46,262 nucleotides of DNA from NCBI RefSeq assembly GCF_001280085.1, contig NZ_LGED01000234.1:1-46262 (forward strand). The letters are read 5' to 3'. This DNA comes from Saccharothrix sp. NRRL B-16348 (lineage in GTDB: Bacteria > Actinomycetota > Actinomycetes > Mycobacteriales > Pseudonocardiaceae). Below, one piece after another: positions 9,401 through 17,800 of the stretch (position 1 is the first letter of the stretch; each line of letters starts with the position of its first letter). Below the pieces are notes generated by a model. The model did no database searches and was not told the DNA's origin. It worked only from the letters and a program-made list of their open reading frames with translations. A program made the translations under genes and the position numbers.

Positions 9401-9877
9401 CTGTGCCTCTGCCTGCCGCAGCCGGACGATCCGGCTTTCGACCGCGTTGAGCGACTTGGACGCCGTTCGCACGTCGCCGTCAGCCTCGTCCAGCACGCTC
9501 AACGCGCTGTCCACCAGACCGACCAGCTGGGCTTCGGTCACCGCGTCGAGCGACATCGGGACCTGGACGGCGGCGTTCGTTGTGGCGAAACCGCCGATGC
9601 CCGCCCTGAGCAGCTGGCGCCGCGTTTCCCTCAGGTCCGCCTTGAGCCGGGTGACGCGCTCCGCCCGGATCTTCGCGAGTCTGGTACGCGTCGCACCGCG
9701 CTGTGGCTCTTGGACGACGGCGACCAAGGCGGCTCCGGTCGCGAAGTCGTCCGCATCGGCTTTCGCCAGAGCGGTGGCTATCAGGTCGCAGCCGGTGTCA
9801 GGGACGTTCAGGAGTTCAGTGGCCCGTTCCAGGGAGGTGCGTCCAGGGGGAGGATCCGTCCAGTGGCGCTGTCCCAA
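6464..9877 (-). CDS. large P-loop ATPase (AAA/ORC or STAND-like), fourth gene of helicase operon
   Basis: About 1137 residues if translation starts at TTG 9877, which overlaps the previous gene by ~70 bp; no better start is seen. Residues 1-200 are helical with coiled-coil-like charged stretches. A beta-rich region (~residues 300-420) precedes the ATPase. The P-loop GGRGMGKS is near residue 470 and the Walker B LLILLDEAEGF near residue 557, followed by a sensor-like strand CQVVFAGLHSVQHY. The helical part (GYRLDVDDAQQILLHCSYQP) and later winged-helix-like segments resemble ORC/Cdc6- or STAND-type regulatory ATPases. The C-terminal ~150 residues carry a TDGWPLLVELIA segment also typical of such lids. 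Its likely role is an ATP-dependent regulator or sensor for the exonuclease-helicase encoded first in the operon; this is inference from synteny. No nuclease motif was identified. Confidence 0.7.
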   Translation of the reverse strand: MGQRHWTDPPPGRTSLERATELLNVPDTGCDLIATALAKADADDFATGAALVAVVQEPQRGATRTRLAKIRAERVTRLKADLRETRRQLLRAGIGGFATTNAAVQVPMSLDAVTEAQLVGLVDSALSVLDEADGDVRTASKSLNAVESRIVRLRQAEAQRLHDRLDDLADRCPGEKASQIRNRITRGRTDLADDDLAHLESGDYFFHKREENDFEAFYPAGVDVLAGGIDDELISAVRNGSAHPALPVEPLSEAVRDEVANGLQGWVRLRALFTGGWQSSRVPDTLLPALRLVGLDIRAVNVDHLTSTTSFKVWARGRRYLEVEASITGDSPVPALGSIARGRYRLLVVWNEPTTKELDEWREADQSSLPLIVCYLGTLSAENRLELAALWWDPSRRAAVLLDDALLTWIATRREKYDAFVRLSLPFSATQPFRSEKTADVPAEMFYGREQEKGRLLQPGKAPSIIYGGRGMGKSALMHEVESEADGKTLVVVWFEVDRLPGIDENPDLVWAELAQRLTGKGIGKTFGSQKGSLKDAVPRSIQRWLDDRSNRRLLILLDEAEGFVDGDAPKFSNVSRLLDLKTRTSSRCQVVFAGLHSVQHYSVGNSPLSPTGHLRIGPLESQPAYDLVTEPLAALGYRLDVDDAQQILLHCSYQPYLIQLVAEKLLNRQFAARGNSRVALAPPPWRITTSQVVDVLSDPETRRELRRALKLTLDLDGRTKVITNVLALHAYEHGQEARMPDPQLFTRCREAWPRGFEKTDFDAFRQLLDELAGLGILADASADHDRRGIRNETVLRALGTRDELAQSLELLPRSALPVRQARELHRPVRATGDRRRPLVNAQLAQLLRKGNIAKVVVGSEATWVDQVVPTLHELQSQLVNVDLIDMKTLKEFKTKLETGSDGNHRSLVIGDLRPHAAVDTCLRAYEYAVGGQAGIGIPQARGASRAAVLVAGLPNLAWLRELATSPEAENHVMSLQRYDPYTLPLHWRGDGVLERLADDEYVDQVLGLTDGWPLLVELIASEVMARGENPDRAVVTALDGLREAQSDPSWCRSFLGQTGAGLDGWDEAKQLIDVLVEYDGACAPKDLSELTGRGPSEVEVFRRVAGWFGPLSSTTEGDLLLSPLATRCFRVLGTTE

Positions 9878-12432
9878 GAGGCACCGGACAGCGAGAGGAG
9901 CGGGAAGTCCAGCACCGGGAATGGAAGCCGCTCGACCTCCGACGTGGCCACGTTCCCGCCGATGAGGTCGGCAAGTCGGGTGAGTGCGGCTCGCGCGGCA
10001 CGTGCGGCAGCCGCGACCAGTGGTTCCGGGTCACCCTCGTGCCCCGCGATCAGATCGGCCACGGCCACGACCCCGGTGAGCAGGGTCGCCTTGAGCTCAC
10101 CGAGCTGGAGTTCGTCGTGGTTGTTCGCGCTTGAGACGCTGTGTCGTTCGCAGGCTTCGACCCACCGCTCCACGGCAGTGACGTCCTCGCGCAAGGTCGA
10201 CAGCATCTCCTGCCGGACCGCGCCTGAGATCACCTTTCCCGCAGGCTGTCGGTGGGCCTTGGCGTCGGTGTCGATGAGCCGTTCGAGGGCGGACGTCTCG
10301 TTCAGCTTCCCCAGCACCGCCTTGACGGCTTGGACGTGTGCACGACGGTCGTCCGCCGCGGCGAGCAGGGCGTCGCCGAGAGTGCGCGGTTCTTCAGTCG
10401 GGAGAGCGGCCGGCGCTCGCAGGCGCGCCAGGACGCCGGCGCCTCGGGCAAGACGCATCTGCCGCTGGACACCCGCGCGTTCGCGGGCGTGCGCGGAGGC
10501 GGTCGGGACGTCATCATCTGCTCCCGCCGACGCCAGTGCGGCCACTCCTCTGCCCACGAGCATTCCCCTGCGGACCGATTCGCCTGCGGCACGGGCGAGC
10601 GAGCCGGTGTGTTCATCCATGTGGTCGGCCAGGTCGACGAGGAGGTTCCCCGCGCTGAAGTTCCCCGTCATCACAGCGGCGGTGAGCGCGGCCCCGGTGG
10701 TCAGTGACCTCGCCGCGTTCCCCTCGACGAGCAGGGTGGCCTTCGCAGTCCTCATGAACTCGTCGAGTTCCGGTTCGTGGACATCTCCGGGACCGGTCAC
10801 CGAGAAGGCCAGCGCAGCCAGTCCTGCGGCTTCGGCCAAGGCCGGGTCGTGCGGCTGGAGGAGGTGGTGCGCCAGGGCGAACTGCCCGTGGTCGAACCAG
10901 GCCACCGCTTTCGCGACGATGTCGGGATCGAGGCGATCGGCGGAGGTGGTTCCAGGACGCTCGTGACCCTGAGGTTCCGCCACAGGGGATGGAACGGGGG
11001 ATCGCGTGGACCTCACCGCACGGCCTTTGACTGCCTTGGCAGGGAGCGTGGTGCTCGGTGCTGAAGGTTCCTCCAGCGCTGGCGACCGGAGTTCCGGTGA
11101 CGATTCTGGTAGAGCGGGAGCGACAACCGCGTCCTGCACGCTTGGCGTGTCCTCGGCGGGGGTCGGTGCTGCCGCGCCCGCCGCAGCGTGCGCGTCCGCT
11201 TCAGGAGGGATGACCACCCGGCCCCGCACAGCGGCGGTCAGCAAAGGCAGGATCTCGTTGGGGGCTGTTTCCCTGAGCCGCTCGTAGCGGACCTCGACCT
11301 CCGAGTCGTCGCCGTCATCCCCTGCGGCGTCGAGCGCGAGGCGCACGACCGCGGTGAGCAGGTCAGCATCGGCGCGGTCTTGCTCTGTGGCGGGTGGCCA
11401 ACGGTCGAGGACACCGTTGACCAGACTCAGCACGACCTCCAACGCCTTGGCCGCACCACCGGGAACCTCCGCGCCCAGCAGTCTGCGGATCACGGTCACC
11501 TCGTCCGAGGAACGGGCTATCCGCCGCACGGCCGCGTCGATGGAGTCGAGCGCGGGCTCGACCTCGTGGGCGGACCGTTCCTCCAGCGCGGACGCCACAT
11601 CGAGCAGCTTGTGCCTGACGGCTGTGAGCTCGGCCAAGTCGGACTCGGTGGGAGCCAGTCCGCGTTCCAGCCCGCTGAGGACGCTGCGGCAGGTCACCAC
11701 AGCCCGTTCCACGGCCCGGTGAGCGGCCTCCGCGAGTTGGGCTGCTGCGCCCTCCGCTTCCTCGGCACCGCCTGCCACGGCTGCCCAGAACTCCCGGATC
11801 GCCGCGCGCGAGATGTCGTTGACGAGCAAGAGGTTGAGCGCGGCTGCGTCGTACTCCTCCAACCAGGTCAACGAGATGGCGAGGAACGGGGACTTCGGTT
11901 TCGGGCATAGGGCGACAGCGATGGCGCGGACCGACGAGGTCGTCGCGTCCTTCCCCAGCCACTCGGTTCCCTTGCTCGCCGACTCGATCAGTACGTCCCG
12001 CACGGGTCGGGTGAGGTCATGGGCCACTCGTCTCGCGAGTTCCTTCGACGTGTTCAGCCCACTCCGGAGTTTCACGGCGAAGTGGGCCTGCTGCAGGAGA
12101 GTTGGTCTGCGCTTGCTGTCGCCGGGAAGTCCGAGGCTCTTGAACAGGCGGCGCTGCTCGGCGATCGGCAGGTCCACCAGCAGCGCCTTCCAGGTGTCGT
12201 CGTCCACCTCGTGGAGCAGCCGGTCACACTGGTCCAGCACGTCTGGCATCACCGCTTCCGCGAGTGCGCGCACCGCACGGACGATGGACTCATCGGAGGC
12301 TGTGAAATCCACATCGACGCCTCTGAGCTGGATCGCCTTGATGAGGCGGTCGCTCCGCCCTTCACTTGACAAGGTGGAACTCCTCACGCGATGCCCGTGC
12401 ACCGCACTCGACAGGTCGTTGCTGGCGAACAC
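9808..12432 (-). CDS. unrecognised large helical protein, third gene of helicase operon
   Basis: 874 residues from GTG 12432, nine bases after the preceding stop. A TTG at 12372 behind a GAGGAG ribosome-binding site is an equally plausible start. The protein is almost entirely helical. Residues ~1-395 are Ala/Glu/Arg-rich with coiled-coil character. Residues ~400-500 are a Pro/Ala/Ser-rich, probably disordered linker. Residues ~500-870 start with AVAWFDHGQFALAHHLLQPH, which resembles a TPR-type helical hairpin. No catalytic motif, membrane segment or signal peptide is visible. The tight packing between genes two and four argues for a structural or scaffold subunit of the same complex. Function unknown. 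Confidence 0.7.
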   Translation of the reverse strand: MFASNDLSSAVHGHRVRSSTLSSEGRSDRLIKAIQLRGVDVDFTASDESIVRAVRALAEAVMPDVLDQCDRLLHEVDDDTWKALLVDLPIAEQRRLFKSLGLPGDSKRRPTLLQQAHFAVKLRSGLNTSKELARRVAHDLTRPVRDVLIESASKGTEWLGKDATTSSVRAIAVALCPKPKSPFLAISLTWLEEYDAAALNLLLVNDISRAAIREFWAAVAGGAEEAEGAAAQLAEAAHRAVERAVVTCRSVLSGLERGLAPTESDLAELTAVRHKLLDVASALEERSAHEVEPALDSIDAAVRRIARSSDEVTVIRRLLGAEVPGGAAKALEVVLSLVNGVLDRWPPATEQDRADADLLTAVVRLALDAAGDDGDDSEVEVRYERLRETAPNEILPLLTAAVRGRVVIPPEADAHAAAGAAAPTPAEDTPSVQDAVVAPALPESSPELRSPALEEPSAPSTTLPAKAVKGRAVRSTRSPVPSPVAEPQGHERPGTTSADRLDPDIVAKAVAWFDHGQFALAHHLLQPHDPALAEAAGLAALAFSVTGPGDVHEPELDEFMRTAKATLLVEGNAARSLTTGAALTAAVMTGNFSAGNLLVDLADHMDEHTGSLARAAGESVRRGMLVGRGVAALASAGADDDVPTASAHARERAGVQRQMRLARGAGVLARLRAPAALPTEEPRTLGDALLAAADDRRAHVQAVKAVLGKLNETSALERLIDTDAKAHRQPAGKVISGAVRQEMLSTLREDVTAVERWVEACERHSVSSANNHDELQLGELKATLLTGVVAVADLIAGHEGDPEPLVAAAARAARAALTRLADLIGGNVATSEVERLPFPVLDFPLLSLSGASWDSATGRILPLDAPPWNGPLNS

Positions 12433-12441
12433 CGGTCAGGA

Positions 12442-14892
12442 TCAGCCGACTTTGGACGCTCTTCCACGGTGCTTGCGCTTGCCGGAGGACTCCCTCACGA
12501 AGGTGATCCGAGGGGACAAAGTCGCGGGGTCCAGTCCCATCTTCCGCGCGTAGAGGACCGCGAGTTCCCGCTGCTGTGGCTGCTGCCCCATCGGTACCGA
12601 GCGCAGGTGACCACGGCGCAGGAAATCCTCTCCGGACGACGAGACACCGCTGTCGGCTCTTGGCGCCCGGCTCGGACGATCGGCAGGTGTGGGGTGCAGA
12701 CCGAGCACGAGTGCGAGGTCGCTCGACGCGGGTTTCTCGCGAGCGCAGGACTCCGCCTTCCACTCCGCGTCCGCCTGGTCCGTCTTCCTCGGTGTCAACC
12801 AGTCACCCTGGACATCGTGCTGGTGCAGCAGCACACCCCAGTTCAGGCGCACTGCCCCCTGGTCGGTGATGAACTCTTCCAACGCGTCGCACACGTCCAG
12901 CGGGGACAGCGATTCTGAACCGTCCACGCGCTTCTCCGACAACACCTTCTCCACGAATGTCGTCAGAGGGACGAAGAGTTCCGGCTTGCCGGGGCCGACG
13001 CGTAGACCGAACGTGCGGAAGAGCTGTCGCACCAAGGACTTGGTGAGCACGCCCTCCCCGGTTTCATCGTCGGTCGGGTCGATCAGGTGGCGCAGCAGCA
13101 CAGCCGAGTCGAACAAGTAGTCGATGGGGATGCCCTCGACGTCCACCGGCTCGTCCAAAGCCGTGCTGGTCACCCTTACCTGGAAGCTGTCCGTGCACCA
13201 AGAAGCTGTCAGGCGAATGCCGGAGAACATGCCGTCGGGCCAAGAGACGCCATGGAGCTTGGCACCGTCCAAGCGCGTTCGCTGACGTCGCTGCTTCGGG
13301 TCGAGTTCCGTCCCGGGATGGCTGACATCCAGTTGAAGGTTGGCGTCAACGGGCAGTTCGGAACGCATGGCTTCCGCGACCTTCGGCGTGAGCGGCAGGG
13401 TACCGGCCTCCAGGTGCCTGGGACCGAGGACGAACTTCCAGCACAGCGTCGTGTCGTCCACGTGGTGATCGCGCACCGCGGCCCCGTCAGCGTATTCGTG
13501 CTCCTCTTCGATCTGTTCCGCAGCAGGGACTTCCTCGGGCGTGCTGTCGTCAACGATCAGGACTTCTGGCTGCTGCGATTCGCTTTCCACCGGACTTCCA
13601 CCGCGAGCGGGCTCGTCGGCGGATACCGGTACGCCCTCTTCGACGCGCTCGTCCTCGATGTGGCCGGTGGTTCCCAGCCATCCGAGTGCCAGCGGCAGGT
13701 CGACCTCCTCCAGCAGTTCCTCCGCAACGGATTCCGCGACAGCCCCACGCCAGACCCCACCGCCCTGCCAGGCGTCGTCCAAACGGACGTGGACAGCGGT
13801 GCCGCCGATGGTCATAGCACCTCCGTGCTTGCGCGTCAGGTATTCGACGAGGTGTAGCTGGGCGCAGACCAGGGTGGTCGAGTAGCGCGGTCCGCGCAGT
13901 GCGTCGGCGGGCAAGTGCGGATCCGCCGGATCAGGGACGTCGGCGCGAAGAGCAGGACCGATGGCGAGGTAAGCAGGTCGGGCAATCGGAAGGCCGAACC
14001 GGCGTTTATGGGCAGGCAGGCAAGCGCGTGCGATGGCGCGGGAGAAGCGCTCTACATCGGCAGGGTCGACACCGCGGGTGTCCTCCTCGCCAGCCAACCA
14101 GCGCTCGTAGACCTCCGGGTGCAGGTACATCTCGCGCCAGCGGCGCATACAGGTCGCGTCCAGCAAAGCCGTCAGCACGTCGAAAACGGAGTGCAGGGTC
14201 TTCGCCAGTTCTTGCGCGTCGTCGACCGGACCCAGTTCGCGCAACGCCTCGCGCACTTCTGCTGTCCGCTGCCGAAGGAGGTGGGAGACGTAGAGCCTCG
14301 TGTCGTCCAGTTCGGCTTGCTCGTCGTTGGTGTATGAGACGCGCACGACGAGGTGACCTTCGTCGGTCAGCGTCTTTCCGAGGAGTCTGCGCAGCTTGCT
14401 GGGTTCTCCTGTCCCGAGAGCCGTGGCGTCGACCACCAGTCGTTCGGTCAGCACCACACCGCCCTCTCCGTCGCTCCGCGAAGTGGACAGCGCAGGGTTC
14501 TCTGCGCCGGCGGGAGCTCCGGACAGCCACGGGGGACAAGTACCGCCCATACTCAGCGCTGGGTGCTCACCGTGCCGGAACACGACCTCGCACAGCTGCG
14601 GCTTACCGCCGGTCGCCAGGCGGGCCAAGGAACCGGCTGGCAGTGGGTCGACCACCGCGTTCACCGTGACAACAGGGAGCGTCTCCAGATCGAGCAGTTC
14701 GGGGCTGTACTGCCCGCTGTCGAGGTCGTACCCGAAGGCCAAGGCGTTGAAGGCGAGCGGGACGCTCAGCGGGAGGCGTCGCGATCTTGCCAGTTCGCGC
14801 AGGAAGAGGACGGTCTCCGGGAACGAGTCGAGATCGCTGGTGAGGAGGTCCAGCGGAAGCACTCCGGTGCGCGGTACCGACGTGGTCGTCAT
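12442..14892 (-). CDS. unrecognised protein, second gene of helicase operon
   Basis: 816 residues starting MTTTSVPRTGVLPLDLLTSD. The ATG overlaps the stop of the helicase gene (ATGA) and has a purine-rich GGAGGGGAAGAG upstream, so the start is well supported and translation is coupled. Residues ~1-420 mix strands and helices with no recognised signature. An acidic, Glu/Pro-rich linker follows (~residues 425-470, around EEVPAAEQIEEEHEY). A second mixed domain contains LSPLDVCDALEEFI, and a basic tail ends in SSGKRKHRGRASKVG, which could contact nucleic acid. No Walker, nuclease or membrane motif was found. Its place directly behind the exonuclease-helicase suggests a partner subunit. Function unknown. 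Confidence 0.7.
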   Translation of the reverse strand: MTTTSVPRTGVLPLDLLTSDLDSFPETVLFLRELARSRRLPLSVPLAFNALAFGYDLDSGQYSPELLDLETLPVVTVNAVVDPLPAGSLARLATGGKPQLCEVVFRHGEHPALSMGGTCPPWLSGAPAGAENPALSTSRSDGEGGVVLTERLVVDATALGTGEPSKLRRLLGKTLTDEGHLVVRVSYTNDEQAELDDTRLYVSHLLRQRTAEVREALRELGPVDDAQELAKTLHSVFDVLTALLDATCMRRWREMYLHPEVYERWLAGEEDTRGVDPADVERFSRAIARACLPAHKRRFGLPIARPAYLAIGPALRADVPDPADPHLPADALRGPRYSTTLVCAQLHLVEYLTRKHGGAMTIGGTAVHVRLDDAWQGGGVWRGAVAESVAEELLEEVDLPLALGWLGTTGHIEDERVEEGVPVSADEPARGGSPVESESQQPEVLIVDDSTPEEVPAAEQIEEEHEYADGAAVRDHHVDDTTLCWKFVLGPRHLEAGTLPLTPKVAEAMRSELPVDANLQLDVSHPGTELDPKQRRQRTRLDGAKLHGVSWPDGMFSGIRLTASWCTDSFQVRVTSTALDEPVDVEGIPIDYLFDSAVLLRHLIDPTDDETGEGVLTKSLVRQLFRTFGLRVGPGKPELFVPLTTFVEKVLSEKRVDGSESLSPLDVCDALEEFITDQGAVRLNWGVLLHQHDVQGDWLTPRKTDQADAEWKAESCAREKPASSDLALVLGLHPTPADRPSRAPRADSGVSSSGEDFLRRGHLRSVPMGQQPQQRELAVLYARKMGLDPATLSPRITFVRESSGKRKHRGRASKVG

Positions 14893-17800
14893 GCTCTTCC
14901 CCTCCTGCTCTGCCCACCACGAGCACCTCGGGTGGAATTGGTAGTCGTCCTGGCCAACTGCTGCTCGCGCACGGCGGTCCCCGCTGCCACCAACCTGTCG
15001 ATCGCCAGGTCCACTTCGCGTCCGGTTACGTCGGGGTGTGCGCCGAACTGAGGTACCTCTCGGAGCCAGCGCGGTAGCGGTCGGTAGGTGGAGAGGCGTG
15101 CCACCCACTCGCGGTCCTTACCCGTGAGCACCGATGTGATCCGGCGCGCGGTCAGCCCTCTGAACGCCGCGGCCAACAGCCTCGCCACACTCGCGTCCAA
15201 CCGCGCCGCCCTCGTCGCGCTGTCGACCGGAGCGGGACGGGTGCTCCCATGGACCAACGCGTTCAGCGGCGTTCCCTCCACGGTGCCGGGCCCGCCTTCG
15301 GCGCCCGCGCACACCGAGCAGCGGACCCGGTCAGTCGCGCAGCACCCATCGGGCACCTCGACGTTGAAGTACTGGGCCAGGCGAACGTTCAGGCACGTGC
15401 GCTCCCGTCCGAAGAACCGGTGCAGGTGGTCGGCTTCGGCTCGTGCTCGCGCGATCTTCCCCTGCACCCTGGCCGCATACGCGACGGGCAGCACCGGTTC
15501 GGCCTCGTTCACCAGGGTGCGCTCCGCCAATCGGACCGCGATGAGCATCCTGTCGTTGGGGCGCTGCGAGACGTCCAGAGCTGCGCTGTCGTGCAAGTCG
15601 CACAACACCAACCACAACTCCGCAAGCCCCGGAACCGCCTCGGCGATCCCGTTGTGGGCGCAGGCGTGATCAGCCAGGAGATAGCCGCGTAGCGCCTCCA
15701 GAGGAGCGACTGCCTGGGACACGTCGCTCTCGCGCAGGGGCATGCGCATGACCGCGTTCACGACGGCTTGTGCCAACCCTTCCTCCGGAAGTCTGGTCCC
15801 CGGCCGCACCGAGACGATCGCGGGGACGTCACCTCCGTCGAGGACCACTCCCAGGTCCGCGAGAGCGGCGACCGCTCGGGTGATGCCAACCGTCCACTCC
15901 TGGACCAAACGGGTTTCCCGAGCTTGAGCGGGGGAGAGCACGCCTCCGTCGACGTCCTGCTCCAGCAGGTGCCGCACCACCGACCGCACGTCCAGGCGTC
16001 CCGTCCTCGCGATGCGCAGCACGGTGATGCCGAAACGCCTCAACAGCGCGGGGTCGAGGTCGAGCTGGGCCATCCACTCGGCGGTCCCCAAAGTTCGACT
16101 GGTGGCGTATGCCAGGGCGTGCGTGGTCACCTCCAGCTGGTCCGGTTCCTTCCCCGCCACGTCGCGACCACCACGTCCGAGTTGCTGGTAGAGCGCGGCG
16201 AGGTCGGTGGGCGGGCTGGCGCAGAACACGGTGCGCACGTCGTCCCGGTCGACGCCGAGCCCAAAGGCGGACGTGGCCACGACGACCATCCGCGCGGCGC
16301 CGTCCTGGACCCTGCCCGCCTCCTTGAACTCGAGGCTGACCGCCGCTTTGTCGATCTCGGCGAGCCTGCCGTGGAACTTGCGCAGCAGAACGGGGCGACC
16401 GTCCAGATGGTCGCGAAGGTGTGCGTGGAGCCAATCGGTCTGCCGGACGGTCAGGCAGTACACGATGGTATGGCCGCTCTCCGCGTCGACGATCTGCTCG
16501 GCGAGCGCCGCCATCGATCGACGGGAGCCGTTCCTGATCGCGCGACGACCCAATGTCAGTTCCGGGCGGATCGGGTTCGCCCGCACAACCACGAGGTCCG
16601 AGGGAGAACCGACGGCCGCGCTGTCGGCACCGGGAACCAGACCGATCAAGACCTCCTCGCGCAGCGTGTTCTCGATGGTCGGCGTGGCGGTGGCGGTGAG
16701 GGCCTGGAGAACGAGTTCTCCGGGCCCTGCCATGGCGCGCAGCTCACGCAGGAGGGCACCCGCCCGCCGGAAGCTGGGCCTGAAGTCCTCGCCCCACTGC
16801 ACATAGGTGTGTGCCTCGTCGATGGCGACCCGGCGGAGGGCGCCTGAGCTGACCCCTCGTTGGAGCGCCTGCCTGAATCTGGCTTGCGCGAGCCGTTCGG
16901 GACTCACGTAGACGATCTTGATTCCGTGTCGGGTGTCGCCGCTGAGCGCTTCCACCACCTCGGTGCGGCCGGTCCGGCTGACCGACTCGGGGAGGCTCGC
17001 CACCAGCGCGCGGACCGCACCGCCGATGGTGTGGTTGAGACCGAGCGCCTGGTCGTGCATCAGGCTGATCAGTGGGCTGACCACGACTGTGACGCCGGGG
17101 AGCACGAGGGCGGGCAGTTGGTAGCAGTAGCTCTTGCCGTACCCGGTCGGCAGGAGGGCGAGGCTGTCACGACCGCCGGCGACGGCCTTGATGACATCGC
17201 GCTGCTGTTCTTTGAGCGTGCGCGGCTCACCAGCGAGCAAGCTCGCCACCTGCTCGCAGCGGCGGACGACCTCGGCTTCGAGAGTGCCCGCGAGCCGGTG
17301 CGCGGAGACTTCCTCTTCGGTCAGCTCCAAGGCGCGGATCGCGAGCGTGGCGGGCAGGAGCGTGTGCTTGTCCAGGGCACGGGTGGTGGTCAGCTCCGCG
17401 ACCCGGTTCCGGGGGAGGACACCTGCCTCGGCCAGGAACGGCCAGATCCGCGCCCATGCCTGTCGCATCGTGACCACGTTGCCACCGGCGGGTTCCCCGG
17501 TGTCGGGGTCGGGCAGGAGCAACCCTTCGTCCAGGCTGCCGAGGAAGACCTGTCGGTAGAGCCTGCGCAGTGGCAGGTCCCCGGCCAGTTTGCGGTCGCT
17601 GATGACCACGACCCCTCGCCCGAGGTGGTTGCGGATCAGCCGTCCGACCGCCTGGCGCAGGTCGAGCGCGGCCAGCGGCAGGTAGTAGGTCGCGTTCGCG
17701 TGCTGGTCCGGATCGTCGAGCCCTTGCTCCTCTGCGGCCCTGCGCACCGATTCGCGCCGGGCGGCGATCACGGGGTCGGTGAAGACGGAGAACGGCAGCT

